Source: Chitinophagaceae bacterium (GTDB lineage: Bacteria; Bacteroidota; Bacteroidia; Chitinophagales; Chitinophagaceae). Taken from it: a stretch of 57,725 nucleotides of DNA. The translations under genes and the position numbers were made by a program. Location of the stretch: contig CANCSS010000011.1 of NCBI GenBank assembly GCA_947380905.1, positions 1 to 57,725 on the forward strand, given 5' to 3'. The notes under the pieces were generated by a model that was not told the DNA's origin, made no database searches, and saw only the letters and a program-made list of their open reading frames with translations. Below, piece by piece: positions 36,616 through 44,940 of this stretch (the first letter of the stretch is position 1; each line of letters begins with the position of its first letter).

Positions 36616-37992
36616 ATGCAGTATTATAGTTTAGGAAAACAATCACCCCCTGTTAATTTTAAAACAGCGGCCATTACTGGGCAAGCACCAGATAAGGGAT
36701 TGTATTTTCCATCTGAGATCCCCCAATTTACTGCAGCACAAATTGAAAGGTTTAAAACATTAGACAAAGCCAGTTTGGCTTTTGAAGTTATGAAACCTTA
36801 TGTGGGTGGAACTATAGACGATGCCACTTTACAACAAATATGTGCAGAGACCATTGACTTTGATTTTCCTTTAGTGGCCATCACTTCAACTATTTCAAGC
36901 TTAGAACTGTTTCATGGTCCTACTTTGGCTTTTAAAGATGTGGGTGCCAGATTTATGAGTAGGTGTTTGGGCTATTTTTCAAAACAAGAAAAAGTAGCAT
37001 CGGCATCACCAACAACAAAATCAACTACGGTATTGGTAGCCACCAGTGGTGATACGGGAGGTGCGGTGGCCAATGGATTTTTAGGTGTGGAAGGAGTAAA
37101 TGTGATTATTTTATATCCCAAAGGCAAAGTAAGTCCCATACAGGAATTGCAATTAACTACTTGCGGACAAAATATTACAGCACTAGAAATAGATGGAAGT
37201 TTTGATGATTGTCAAGCCATCGTGAAAGAAGCTTTTATGGATACCGATTTAAATCAACAATACCATTTAACATCGGCCAATTCAATTAATGTTGCAAGGT
37301 GGTTGCCACAACAATTGTATTATTTCTTTGCTTGGCAACAGTGGGTAAAAAAATATCAAGACGCTGATGGAAATTACCCCGCTATGCATATCGTAGTACC
37401 AAGTGGTAATTTTGGAAATATATGTGCGGGCATGATGGCCAAGGCAAGTGGCTTGCCCTTAGGACATTTTGTAGCAGCATGTAATGCGAATGATGTAGTG
37501 ACTCGATATTTAGCTACTGAAAAATATGAAATACATACAGCGGTGGCAACGGTCTCCAATGCCATGGATGTAGGCAATCCAAGTAATTTTATAAGAATTA
37601 GGGAGATCCTACAAAATAATTTTACCCATTTAACCAATGCTTTAACAAGTTATAGTATCAATGATGCTACTACAAAATCTACGATAGCAAGGGTATATAA
37701 AACAAACAATTACACTTTAGATCCCCATGGGGCTGTGGCTTTTGCGGCAGCAGAATTGTATTTGTCTAAAATAAATGCTGACCCCTTAAATAAAGACACA
37801 CAGAATGCGAATGATTCAAAAGTGGTCATTTTAGAAACTGCCCATCCTGTAAAATTTCCAGAAGTAGTGGAAGAAGCCATTGGAGAAAAGATAGAGGTAC
37901 CTGCTTCCGTTCAATTTTTACTAGACAAAACAAAAGTGTCTATTCCCTTAGCGGCAAATTATACTTCGTTTAAGGAATGGATGTTGCAGTAA
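36616..37992 (+). CDS. thrC: Threonine synthase
   Basis: PLP enzyme converting O-phosphohomoserine to threonine. The cofactor lysine is K107 in GPTLAFKDVGARFM. NGFLGVEGVNVIILYPKGKVSP and the ATSGDTGGAVA loop are present. The ATG at 36616 (MQYYSLGKQ) is preferred over an in-frame TTG at 36601, giving 458 residues. It is the last gene of the block and is followed by a terminator. Confidence 0.96.
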   Translation: MQYYSLGKQSPPVNFKTAAITGQAPDKGLYFPSEIPQFTAAQIERFKTLDKASLAFEVMKPYVGGTIDDATLQQICAETIDFDFPLVAITSTISSLELFHGPTLAFKDVGARFMSRCLGYFSKQEKVASASPTTKSTTVLVATSGDTGGAVANGFLGVEGVNVIILYPKGKVSPIQELQLTTCGQNITALEIDGSFDDCQAIVKEAFMDTDLNQQYHLTSANSINVARWLPQQLYYFFAWQQWVKKYQDADGNYPAMHIVVPSGNFGNICAGMMAKASGLPLGHFVAACNANDVVTRYLATEKYEIHTAVATVSNAMDVGNPSNFIRIREILQNNFTHLTNALTSYSINDATTKSTIARVYKTNNYTLDPHGAVAFAAAELYLSKINADPLNKDTQNANDSKVVILETAHPVKFPEVVEEAIGEKIEVPASVQFLLDKTKVSIPLAANYTSFKEWMLQ

Positions 37993-38022
37993 TATTGTAT
38001 TAGTCTTGCTAATTTAGTGACT

Positions 38023-38051
38023 AAAAAAAGAGCCCCCAATGGAGGCTCTTT
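38023..38051. terminator. Bidirectional terminator between thrC and the nitroreductase
   Basis: AAAGAGCC (38027-38034) pairs with GGCTCTTT (38044-38051), loop 9 nt. Seven A residues precede it (38023-38029), giving a T-run on the minus strand. It suits both the thr operon and the convergent nitroreductase. Confidence 0.8.
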
Positions 38052-38076
38052 ACGATAAGATCATTTTAAGATTTAC

Positions 38077-38706
38077 TTATTTCTTGATCATTAATTTTTG
38101 ATGATCACGTCTTACTTTTTTTGCATTCACTAAATAGTCATTGGCTGCATCGCGGTAACCTAAGGTTAAAGCAACCGTACTATGTAAGCCTAAAGCTTTT
38201 AATCCTAACACTTCATCTACGGCATCAGGTGCGAAGCCTTCCATTGGAGTCGCATCCACTTGTGCTGCAGCAGCAGCTACTAAACCAAAACCTAAAGCAA
38301 TGTAGGCTTGTTTGTCGGCCCAGATTCTAGCTTGGTCGGCAGATAGATTTTTTAATGAACCATTGATGTAACCAGCAAATTCATTTAAAGAATCCACAGC
38401 AACACCTCTTTGCTCAGCAATGTCTTGCATGTATTCAGCAACTTCTTTTTCTGAAACATGGTTCCAAGCAGCAAAAACAATTACTGCAGAACCATCCACA
38501 ACTTGTGATTGATTGTAAAATGCAGGTTGTAATTTTTTTCTTGTTGCTTCGTCTTCTACCACAATAATGGTATAAGGGGTTAAACCAAAAGCACTAGGTG
38601 CTAAACGTGTTGCTTCTAAAATCTGGTTTAATTTTTCGGCAGGAATTTTAGTTCCATTCATTTTTTTCACTGCATAACGCCATTGTAAGGCTTCTAATAA
38701 TTGCAT
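38077..38706 (-). CDS. NAD(P)H-dependent nitroreductase-family flavoprotein
   Basis: FMN-dependent oxidoreductase of the nitroreductase (NfsB-like) family, which reduces nitroaromatics or quinones. The N-terminal ALQWRYAVKKMNGTKIP and EATRLAPSAFGLTPY are characteristic of the subfamily. The C-terminal LTLGYRDAANDYL carries FMN-contacting residues. At 209 residues it is normal. It stands alone, convergent with thrC and divergent from the metal/redox cluster. Physiological substrate is unknown. Confidence 0.92.
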   Translation of the reverse strand: MQLLEALQWRYAVKKMNGTKIPAEKLNQILEATRLAPSAFGLTPYTIIVVEDEATRKKLQPAFYNQSQVVDGSAVIVFAAWNHVSEKEVAEYMQDIAEQRGVAVDSLNEFAGYINGSLKNLSADQARIWADKQAYIALGFGLVAAAAAQVDATPMEGFAPDAVDEVLGLKALGLHSTVALTLGYRDAANDYLVNAKKVRRDHQKLMIKK

Positions 38707-38746
38707 GGTATTTAATTTTAAGTTTGTATTATCAATGTTTGAACAT

Positions 38747-38776
38747 CAAAAATAAGTGATTTAGCTCATTTACACA
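38747..38776 (-). promoter_or_regulatory. Promoter of the nitroreductase gene
   Basis: On the minus strand TTG (38776-38774), a 19-nt spacer and TATTTTTG (38754-38747) match the Bacteroidota consensus. The box ends 40 bases before the ATG at 38706. Confidence 0.6.
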
Positions 38777-38808
38777 ATTATATTTTTAATAATAGTATGT
38801 AAATCAGT

Positions 38809-38831
38809 CTTTTATAATAACACTATAAAAG
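38809..38831. promoter_or_regulatory. Palindrome CTTTTATA-N7-TATAAAAG upstream of the metal/redox cluster
   Basis: Arms CTTTTATA (38809-38816) and TATAAAAG (38824-38831) form an exact 8-bp inverted repeat with a 7-nt spacer. It lies 74 bases before the gene at 38905 and is a candidate operator. A near copy is at 41759-41780. Confidence 0.45.
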
Positions 38832-38904
38832 CTAAAAGGTTCAAAATCAACCAGATAATAGTGGGTATAATTATATTGGTGTAACTTTAGGCTACATTAC
38901 CATC

Positions 38905-39246
38905 ATGTTATACCATAAAACCATAAGGCCCATTATTGCGCTACTCATGCTAGTGGTTTTTGCATTTAGTATCACTTCTCAAAAAACCATCCATGATTTA
39001 GTTGCTAAGCACACCGATCAGGTGAATTGTAATGTACATAAATCGGCACCTATAGATCAAGTGGAGCATTCCACCATTCATTGTGCGCATGAAAATTTGG
39101 TAGTAGCTTCTCCTTTTGTCGATTTTTCTTTTCCTATTCAAATATTGCATCCAGTAGTAGCCCAGGTGCGCAATACTATTTTAGTTGCTTTTTATTTTTC
39201 TACTCAATTATTTGCTCTCGAATCTAGAGGTCCGCCCACTGCATAA
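38905..39246 (+). CDS. Small exported protein with His/Cys cluster, DUF2946-like layout
   Basis: A 113-residue protein of unknown function. Residues 5-24 form a hydrophobic signal or anchor. The middle (about 32-63) holds repeated His and Cys (HTDQVNCNVH, VEHSTIHCAH). A second hydrophobic stretch precedes a C-terminal LESRGPPTA. Small secreted proteins with His/Cys residues and a terminal R-x-PP motif, placed just before TonB receptors, recall the DUF2946 proteins of Proteobacteria that accompany copper-related receptors. That link is inference from layout. It starts 50 bases before the TonB receptor gene, probably in one transcript. Confidence 0.7.
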   Translation: MLYHKTIRPIIALLMLVVFAFSITSQKTIHDLVAKHTDQVNCNVHKSAPIDQVEHSTIHCAHENLVVASPFVDFSFPIQILHPVVAQVRNTILVAFYFSTQLFALESRGPPTA

Positions 39247-39295
39247 TGGAATAAGGTTTTGTCTTTGATTTCATTATTTATTTTAGATTCATTTT

Positions 39296-41671
39296 ATGTT
39301 CAAATATTTTTCCATAACGGTTCTTATTTTATTTTTGGCCTTGACTCAAGTTCATGCAAACCCTTTGCCAGAAAAGGTTTTATTACATGGTAAAGTGATA
39401 GATCAACTCACTGGCCAAATTTTACAAGGCGCTTCTATCTATTTTCCTGAATTAAAAAAAGGAGCAGCTACCAACGACAAAGGATTTTACCAAATCAATG
39501 TAGCCCCAGGAAAATACATCATCGAAGTGAGTTATATCGGCTATACTTTACAAACCATTAATCTGGAGCTACGAAACCAACTAGAAAAAGATTTTGCATT
39601 AAATCACAATGTGGTTGAAAATACCAATGTAACGGTGACAAGTTTTTTACGCGCCACATCAAGCAAACGAACGCCTACCCCAATAAGTATTTTAAGAAAA
39701 GAAGATTTGTTTAAAGGGGCTGCTACTAATTTCATTGATGCGCTTTCTAAAACACCTGGGGTGACCCAATTAACTACAGGGCCTGCTATTTCTAAACCCA
39801 TTATAAGAGGCTTAGGATACAATAGGGTCATGGTTTTGAACGATGGGGTAAAACAAGAAGGACAACAATGGGGCGATGAACATGGCATTGAAATTGACGA
39901 GTACAATGTAAGTCGAACCGAAGTCCTAAAAGTTCCTGCTTCTATTATTTATGGAAGTGAAGCTTTGTCTGGTGTTATTAATATTATTTCCAATGTACCT
40001 GTAGCAGAAGGTGTGATTAAGGGAAACTTATTTAGTAATTACCAAAGCAACAATCAATTGCAAGGGTATCATTTTGATATTGCAGGAAACAACCATGGTT
40101 TGGTTTGGGGCTTTAATGGGTCCAGTAAAAAAGCTGCAGATTATAAAAACAAATACGATGGTTATGTATTTAATTCAAAGTTTAGTGAATTGAATGGCGG
40201 TGCATTTGTTGGAGTAGAAAAAGATTGGGGCTACAGTCATTTTATAGTAAGTGAGTTTACACAAAAATTAGGCATGATCGAAGGCAGCAGAAATAATTTA
40301 GGACAGTTTACAAAAGAAATACCATCAGCAGTGGGTGGCAAAATGAGTACCATCGAAGTGCCAGCTACTGATGCCGATTTTAGTGCAAGTGATCCTAGTC
40401 TTCCTTATCAAACCATTCAACATACTAAATTGATATTGGATAACAGCATCAATTGGGGCACGGGAAAATTAAAAGCAAATATCGCCTACCAACACAATCA
40501 AAGAAAGGAATTTGGCAATGTACTTGACCCCGCCGAAAAAAGTTTATACTTTGATTTAAGTACTTTAAATTATTCTTTTCAATATTTATTACCCGAAACC
40601 AACAACTGGAAACATACGATTGGTGTGAGTGGAATGAATCAAGAAAATAAAAATAAAGGGGTTGAAGTATTAATTCCTGCCTATACATCAGTGGAATTAG
40701 GGCTGTTCTTTTTTACTCAAAAGCATATCAATCAACTTTATTTAAGTGGCGGGGCAAGAGTAGATAAAAAAGGAATTGAATTTAATGGTTTGCAAAAAGA
40801 TTATGGAGATCTTGCGGGGTCCTTTGGTGCGACGTATGAAGCGGAAAACAATGTAGTGTATAAATTCAATGTAGCAAGGGGATACAGAGCACCTAATTTA
40901 TCTGAATTGGGAAGCAATGGAGCACATGAAGGAACCAACCGATATGAATATGGCAACACCCATTTGTTATCAGAAAAAAGCTTGCAATTTGACCTAGGAA
41001 CGGAATGGAGCAATGAGCATATTTCTGTGGCAGGTAATTTGTTTTATAATATGGTAACAGATTATATCTTTTATCAAAAAATATTGGGCGTGAAAGGCGG
41101 TGATTCAATCTTAGTTAAAGACAATAAAAACTTTTTTGCCTTTGCCTATCATCAACAAAATGCGCATTTATTTGGTGCCGAAGGGAATATTGATATTCAC
41201 CCACATCCATTGGACGGCTTGCATATCGAAAATACCTTGTCTTATGTGAAAGGTGAATTTAATCAAGCGGTAGATGGAAGTACCAACTTGCCTAATATTC
41301 CTACTTTTAGATGGATTGCAGAATTAAGGTATGAGTTAGCAAAGCAAACTGCCAATTATAAAAACACGTATTTGTCTTTACAATTTGATAATGTAGCTGC
41401 GCAAAACAATCCATTCACAGGCTACCATACCGAAACTAAAACACCTGGCTATAGTTTAATCAATGTTGGATTAGGCACACAAGTGTTAAACAACGGCAAG
41501 CCATTGTTTAGCATTTCCTTTTTTGCTCAAAACCTAACCGATGTAGCTTATCAAAATAGTTTAAGCCGCTTAAAATATACCGATGAGAATGTAGTTACTG
41601 GCAGAATGGGTGTATTTAATATGGGCCGCAATTTTAGTTTAAAAATAAATGTGCCTTTGCAGTTTAATTAA
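39296..41671 (+). CDS. TonB-dependent receptor with carboxypeptidase-regulatory-like domain
   Basis: Outer-membrane active transporter. A signal peptide (1-21) is followed by a carboxypeptidase-D regulatory-like domain (about 26-110, beginning LHGKVIDQLTGQILQGASIYFP). The plug then spans about 120-235, with PIIRGLGYNRVMVLNDGVKQEG and ASIIYGSEALSGVINIIS, and a 22-strand barrel ends with NMGRNFSLKINVPLQF. At 791 residues it is much smaller than SusC receptors (about 1000), and no SusD is adjacent, so glycans are unlikely. The plug sequence GQQWGDEHGIEID, with acidic and His residues, resembles metal receptors such as ZnuD/OprC-like types. The small His/Cys gene before it supports a metal ligand. 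Substrate remains inference. Confidence 0.9.
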   Translation: MFKYFSITVLILFLALTQVHANPLPEKVLLHGKVIDQLTGQILQGASIYFPELKKGAATNDKGFYQINVAPGKYIIEVSYIGYTLQTINLELRNQLEKDFALNHNVVENTNVTVTSFLRATSSKRTPTPISILRKEDLFKGAATNFIDALSKTPGVTQLTTGPAISKPIIRGLGYNRVMVLNDGVKQEGQQWGDEHGIEIDEYNVSRTEVLKVPASIIYGSEALSGVINIISNVPVAEGVIKGNLFSNYQSNNQLQGYHFDIAGNNHGLVWGFNGSSKKAADYKNKYDGYVFNSKFSELNGGAFVGVEKDWGYSHFIVSEFTQKLGMIEGSRNNLGQFTKEIPSAVGGKMSTIEVPATDADFSASDPSLPYQTIQHTKLILDNSINWGTGKLKANIAYQHNQRKEFGNVLDPAEKSLYFDLSTLNYSFQYLLPETNNWKHTIGVSGMNQENKNKGVEVLIPAYTSVELGLFFFTQKHINQLYLSGGARVDKKGIEFNGLQKDYGDLAGSFGATYEAENNVVYKFNVARGYRAPNLSELGSNGAHEGTNRYEYGNTHLLSEKSLQFDLGTEWSNEHISVAGNLFYNMVTDYIFYQKILGVKGGDSILVKDNKNFFAFAYHQQNAHLFGAEGNIDIHPHPLDGLHIENTLSYVKGEFNQAVDGSTNLPNIPTFRWIAELRYELAKQTANYKNTYLSLQFDNVAAQNNPFTGYHTETKTPGYSLINVGLGTQVLNNGKPLFSISFFAQNLTDVAYQNSLSRLKYTDENVVTGRMGVFNMGRNFSLKINVPLQFN

Positions 41672-41758
41672 GACCATTTTAAGTAATTATACTATTATTA
41701 ATATAGTTTGATTATTATTCACCAATAGTTAATTTTTTTATCAAAAGTTATTTTTTAC

Positions 41759-41780
41759 CTTTAATAAAGTTCTATAAAAG
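41759..41780. promoter_or_regulatory. Near copy of the cluster palindrome
   Basis: CTTTAATA (41759-41766), 6-nt spacer, TATAAAAG (41773-41780): one mismatch and one base less spacer than the site at 38809-38831. The shared core CTATAAAAGC is identical over 10 bases. It lies 21 bases before the start at 41802. Confidence 0.4.
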
Positions 41781-41801
41781 CGCCCCCCAAAAAAGTTCTA
41801 A

Positions 41802-42551
41802 ATGCATAAAATAAATTTTTATAGTACAATTTTATTTTTACTAAGCATATTGGTCACTGCTTGTCATCATGATAATATTACGATTAACTCGGGTATCTCC
41901 ATGGATACCATTTTGGTGGCCAAGCCTCCCGTGGGAACTCCCACTACCACACCTGCAACACCCGCTTCAGGCAACGTAGCAACAGTTTCAGATACCGTAT
42001 GTTTTAATACAGATATATTGCCTTTGTATGTAAGCTATTGTGGCTCTTCGGGCTGTCACGATGCTACTACCCACAAGTCGGGGGTCATTACTACCGACTA
42101 TGGGCATATTATGAATGGAATTAGGGCAAAAAATTCAAGTAGTAGTAGTTATTATACGATCATTAACAATGGAATGCCTCCAAGAGGAAGTACTCAAATG
42201 ACTTCCACACAAATTGCGCTTATAAAAAAATGGATTGATCAAGGGGCTTTAAATACACAGTGTACCAATGTGTGTGATACGACCAGCTTTACGTATGCTG
42301 AAGCAATACAAACCATCATGGCAAATAATTGTGGAGGATGTCATGGTACTATGCCAGGTTCTTTAAATGTTTATTTGGGAGACTACACAAGTACCAAAGC
42401 TTATATCACCGCCAATAAAACTTTATTTTTAAATGCCATCAATTACGCTAGTACATTAACTACTTTACAACAAATGCCTCCATCTGCTAAAATGGTTAAT
42501 TGTAAAATTATTCAAATCCAAAAATGGATACAAAATGGCTATCCTCAATAA
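41802..42551 (+). CDS. Di-heme c-type cytochrome-like lipoprotein
   Basis: A 249-residue lipoprotein (signal ending LVTACHH, cysteine near 21) with two cytochrome-like halves. The first has CGSSGCH, a CX4CH spacing, followed by NNGMPPRG, a likely methionine axial ligand. The second has the canonical CGGCH and then QQMPPSAKM. A Thr/Pro-rich linker precedes the domains. Such tandem units occur in Bacteroidota envelope cytochromes. Function is probably electron transfer at the outer or inner membrane face, facing the periplasm or surface. It is followed directly by a single-heme lipoprotein. Confidence 0.82.
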   Translation: MHKINFYSTILFLLSILVTACHHDNITINSGISMDTILVAKPPVGTPTTTPATPASGNVATVSDTVCFNTDILPLYVSYCGSSGCHDATTHKSGVITTDYGHIMNGIRAKNSSSSSYYTIINNGMPPRGSTQMTSTQIALIKKWIDQGALNTQCTNVCDTTSFTYAEAIQTIMANNCGGCHGTMPGSLNVYLGDYTSTKAYITANKTLFLNAINYASTLTTLQQMPPSAKMVNCKIIQIQKWIQNGYPQ

Positions 42552-42552
42552 C

Positions 42553-42936
42553 ATGAAAGTCAAACAAAAAATAATATTTATTGGAATCGCAATGCTATTA
42601 TTTAGTGCTTGCTATTATGATAAAAAAGATCAAGTATACCCTCAAGCAATGACACTCACTTGCGATACGACTAATATAACTTACAGTGTTACGGTAACTT
42701 CTATCTTAAATGCCAACTGTACCAGTTGTCATGGGGCCAATGCCAATACCTTAGGCGCAGGCATTTTTTTAAACACCTATGCCACAGTAAAGCCCTATAT
42801 CACTAGTGGACGTTTGGTGAATTCCATACTACAAAATGGCAATGCATCTCCTATGCCAAAAAATATGGCCAAGATGGATAATTGCAGTATCAATAAAATT
42901 ATACTATGGGTGAATAAAGGGGCAATAAATAATTAA
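42553..42936 (+). CDS. Mono-heme c-type cytochrome-like lipoprotein
   Basis: A 127-residue lipoprotein: the signal ends FSACYYDK (cysteine 20). One CTSCH heme motif follows near residues 53-57, and SPMPKNMAKM near the C-terminus offers a methionine ligand. It resembles the second half of the previous protein and probably derives from the same family. The ATG at 42553 starts one base after the upstream stop. An earlier in-frame ATG at 42535 would overlap that gene and weaken the signal peptide. The tight spacing suggests coupled translation. Confidence 0.82.
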   Translation: MKVKQKIIFIGIAMLLFSACYYDKKDQVYPQAMTLTCDTTNITYSVTVTSILNANCTSCHGANANTLGAGIFLNTYATVKPYITSGRLVNSILQNGNASPMPKNMAKMDNCSINKIILWVNKGAINN

Positions 42937-42981
42937 GCCTACACATAACACAATAAAATACATCATCAAGAAAATTTAAAA

Positions 42982-43557
42982 ATGACTCCTACTTCCACCA
43001 TAAAAAAAACAGCTATTTATTTTTTATTCATTCTGTTTTTACAAATAAGTTTTACACACTATCTAAGTGCACAAAAAGTATATGCCACCAAAACTGGGCA
43101 ACTATTTTTTAATGCAACAGGTGGTATTGAAAAAATTGCTGCCATCAACAATCAAGTAGATTCTAAATTTGTCGAAACTACAGGCCAAATCATATTTGGT
43201 GTATTGGTAAAAGGTTTTAAGTTTGAAAATCAATTGATGGAGGATCACTTTAATGAGGACTATATGGAGTCGACGCATTTCCCTAAAGCCGATTTCAAAG
43301 GGTACATCAAAAATATTAAAGAAGTTGATTTTACGAAAGAAGGCACCTATCCTATTCAAATTGAAGGTGCTTTAACCATTCACGGTATTGCACAAAAGGT
43401 AAGTACCACTGGGTCGCTGCAAATGAGTGCAGGCAAGCCTTCCATTATAGGAGAGTTTAGTGTTAAAATTAAAGACTATGGCATTAAAGGGTTGTATATA
43501 GGCGAAAAAATTGCCAATGAAGCAAAAATAAAAGTGAATTGTAAATATCTAAATTAA
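42982..43557 (+). CDS. YceI-family periplasmic protein
   Basis: YceI proteins are lipocalin-like beta-barrels that bind isoprenoid or amphiphilic molecules; physiological roles vary. Signal peptide residues 1-31 (LSAQ). The family pattern is recognisable in FVETTGQIIFGVLVKGFKFEN, the HFPKADFKGYI segment, and IEGALTIHGIAQKV with GEFSVKIKDYGIK. At 191 residues it is typical. Beside the heme lipoproteins it may carry a quinone-like or other lipophilic ligand; this is inference. Confidence 0.88.
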   Translation: MTPTSTIKKTAIYFLFILFLQISFTHYLSAQKVYATKTGQLFFNATGGIEKIAAINNQVDSKFVETTGQIIFGVLVKGFKFENQLMEDHFNEDYMESTHFPKADFKGYIKNIKEVDFTKEGTYPIQIEGALTIHGIAQKVSTTGSLQMSAGKPSIIGEFSVKIKDYGIKGLYIGEKIANEAKIKVNCKYLN

Positions 43558-43561
43558 AATT

Positions 43562-44464
43562 ATGTTCTTACGTTCACTAAGTTTTGGGGCACTTATGGTA
43601 TTGATAATATCAACACATGCGACAGCGCAAACGGTGGACTTATTTTCAGAAAATAATTATTTTAATAATCCGGATATAATCACAGGCACTTTTAAATCCA
43701 CTAGAATTGTCAACGGTCAATCCATAGAAAATGTGGGGCCGGGCATATTGGATTTCAGCATCTTACATCGATTTGGTGCATTGAGTCAAGGAGCTTATAA
43801 TTTTTTTGGTTTGGATCAAGCAACTATGCGCTTGGGTTTAGATTATGGAATTACCGATAGGTTGATGATAGGAATTGGACGAAGCACATTTGAAAAACAA
43901 TACGATGGATTTTTAAAATTTAAAATAATCAGACAACAGGAAGGACAAAGAAATATTCCATTTAGTTTAAGTTATGCCAGCTCTCTTATTTATAAATCCT
44001 TATTAGATCCTACCACTACTTATACTCCCTATGTATCAGATAAATTTTCTTTTTCTAATCAGTTGCTTTTAGCAAGTAAGGTCAACGAATATTTTTCCCT
44101 ACAATTAACTCCAACTATAATACATTATAATATGGTAGATACTAAAACCATTCCTAACGATTTTTATTCCTTAGGCATTGGCTTTAGACAAAGAATAAGT
44201 AAAAGAGTAAATATCACCACCGAATATTTCCGCAGGTTCAATACCTTAGAAGGCTATAACGATCCATTGTCGGTGGGGGTAGATATAGAAACGGGTGGGC
44301 ATGTATTTCAGTTGCATGTATCCAATTCAACGGGCATGACCGATCGTACTTTTATCAATGAAACGGCAGGTAGTTGGGCCAAAGGAGATTTGCGTTTTGG
44401 GTTTAATATATCCAGGGTGTTTACCATTCGCAAGCCCAAAGAGCTCAGAGATATTAAGTGGTAA
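43562..44464 (+). CDS. DUF5777-family outer-membrane beta-barrel protein
   Basis: A 300-residue secreted protein (signal 1-22, ATAQ) made of alternating amphipathic strands and ending in an outer-membrane-like pattern. The sequence (LHRFGALSQGAYNFFGLDQATMRLGLDYGITDRLMIGIGRS and the end FGFNISRVFTI, each in part) matches the DUF5777 family of Bacteroidota, whose function is not established. It starts 4 bases after the YceI stop, so they are almost certainly co-transcribed. It could be a pore serving the cluster. Confidence 0.82.
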   Translation: MFLRSLSFGALMVLIISTHATAQTVDLFSENNYFNNPDIITGTFKSTRIVNGQSIENVGPGILDFSILHRFGALSQGAYNFFGLDQATMRLGLDYGITDRLMIGIGRSTFEKQYDGFLKFKIIRQQEGQRNIPFSLSYASSLIYKSLLDPTTTYTPYVSDKFSFSNQLLLASKVNEYFSLQLTPTIIHYNMVDTKTIPNDFYSLGIGFRQRISKRVNITTEYFRRFNTLEGYNDPLSVGVDIETGGHVFQLHVSNSTGMTDRTFINETAGSWAKGDLRFGFNISRVFTIRKPKELRDIKW

Positions 44465-44518
44465 GCCTATTTAGTTGAGCAACCTATTGCAAGACTTCGG
44501 GGATTAAAAATTAAATGT

Positions 44519-44935
44519 ATGCGCAAAATGACAAAATTAATTTATGCTTTAGCGGTTGTAGCTCTTACCGCTATAGGAGGGTACTATTATGTATTTGTGT
44601 ATTCTAAAACGCATCATCGCAATGTGCAAACAGAAAAAGGGTTGGCGATTATTGCCGATTCTTTAAGTGCACAGTTTCAGGCCAATGAAAAAAATGCCAA
44701 TGCTTTGTATTTAAACAAAGCCATTACCGTAACAGGCACTATACTAAGTATCGATAAAAATCAGGAAGGGAAAATTACTCTATTATTAGGCCGCTCCGAT
44801 GCCTTCGCCAATGTATCGGTAACCTTACTTAGCACAGTTCCAATTACTCAAAAAGTAGGCGAAACCATAAGCATCAAAGGGGTTTGCACCGGTGCTTTAA
44901 GTGATGTAATTATTACAGAAGGGTTGGTGCAGTAG
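44519..44935 (+). CDS. Membrane-anchored OB-fold (tRNA_anti-like) protein
   Basis: A 138-residue protein with an N-terminal membrane anchor (about 7-26, LIYALAVVALTAIGGYYYVF). A C-terminal OB-fold-like domain resembles tRNA_anti-like proteins (KAITVTGTILSIDKNQEGKI, then VGETISIKGVCTGALSDVIITEGLVQ). The end pattern with C-x-G in a KGxCTG segment is typical of this family. No nucleic-acid role is implied, as the domain would be periplasmic. It is the last gene of the cytochrome/YceI/DUF5777 group. Confidence 0.75.
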   Translation: MRKMTKLIYALAVVALTAIGGYYYVFVYSKTHHRNVQTEKGLAIIADSLSAQFQANEKNANALYLNKAITVTGTILSIDKNQEGKITLLLGRSDAFANVSVTLLSTVPITQKVGETISIKGVCTGALSDVIITEGLVQ

Positions 44936-44940
44936 TAGGA

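Noticed and set aside
22157..38867. The 11-mer AATAGTGGGTA occurs upstream of both leuA (22157) and the gene at 38905 (38857).
   Set aside because: A single shared 11-mer between unrelated units is compatible with chance and shows no symmetry.
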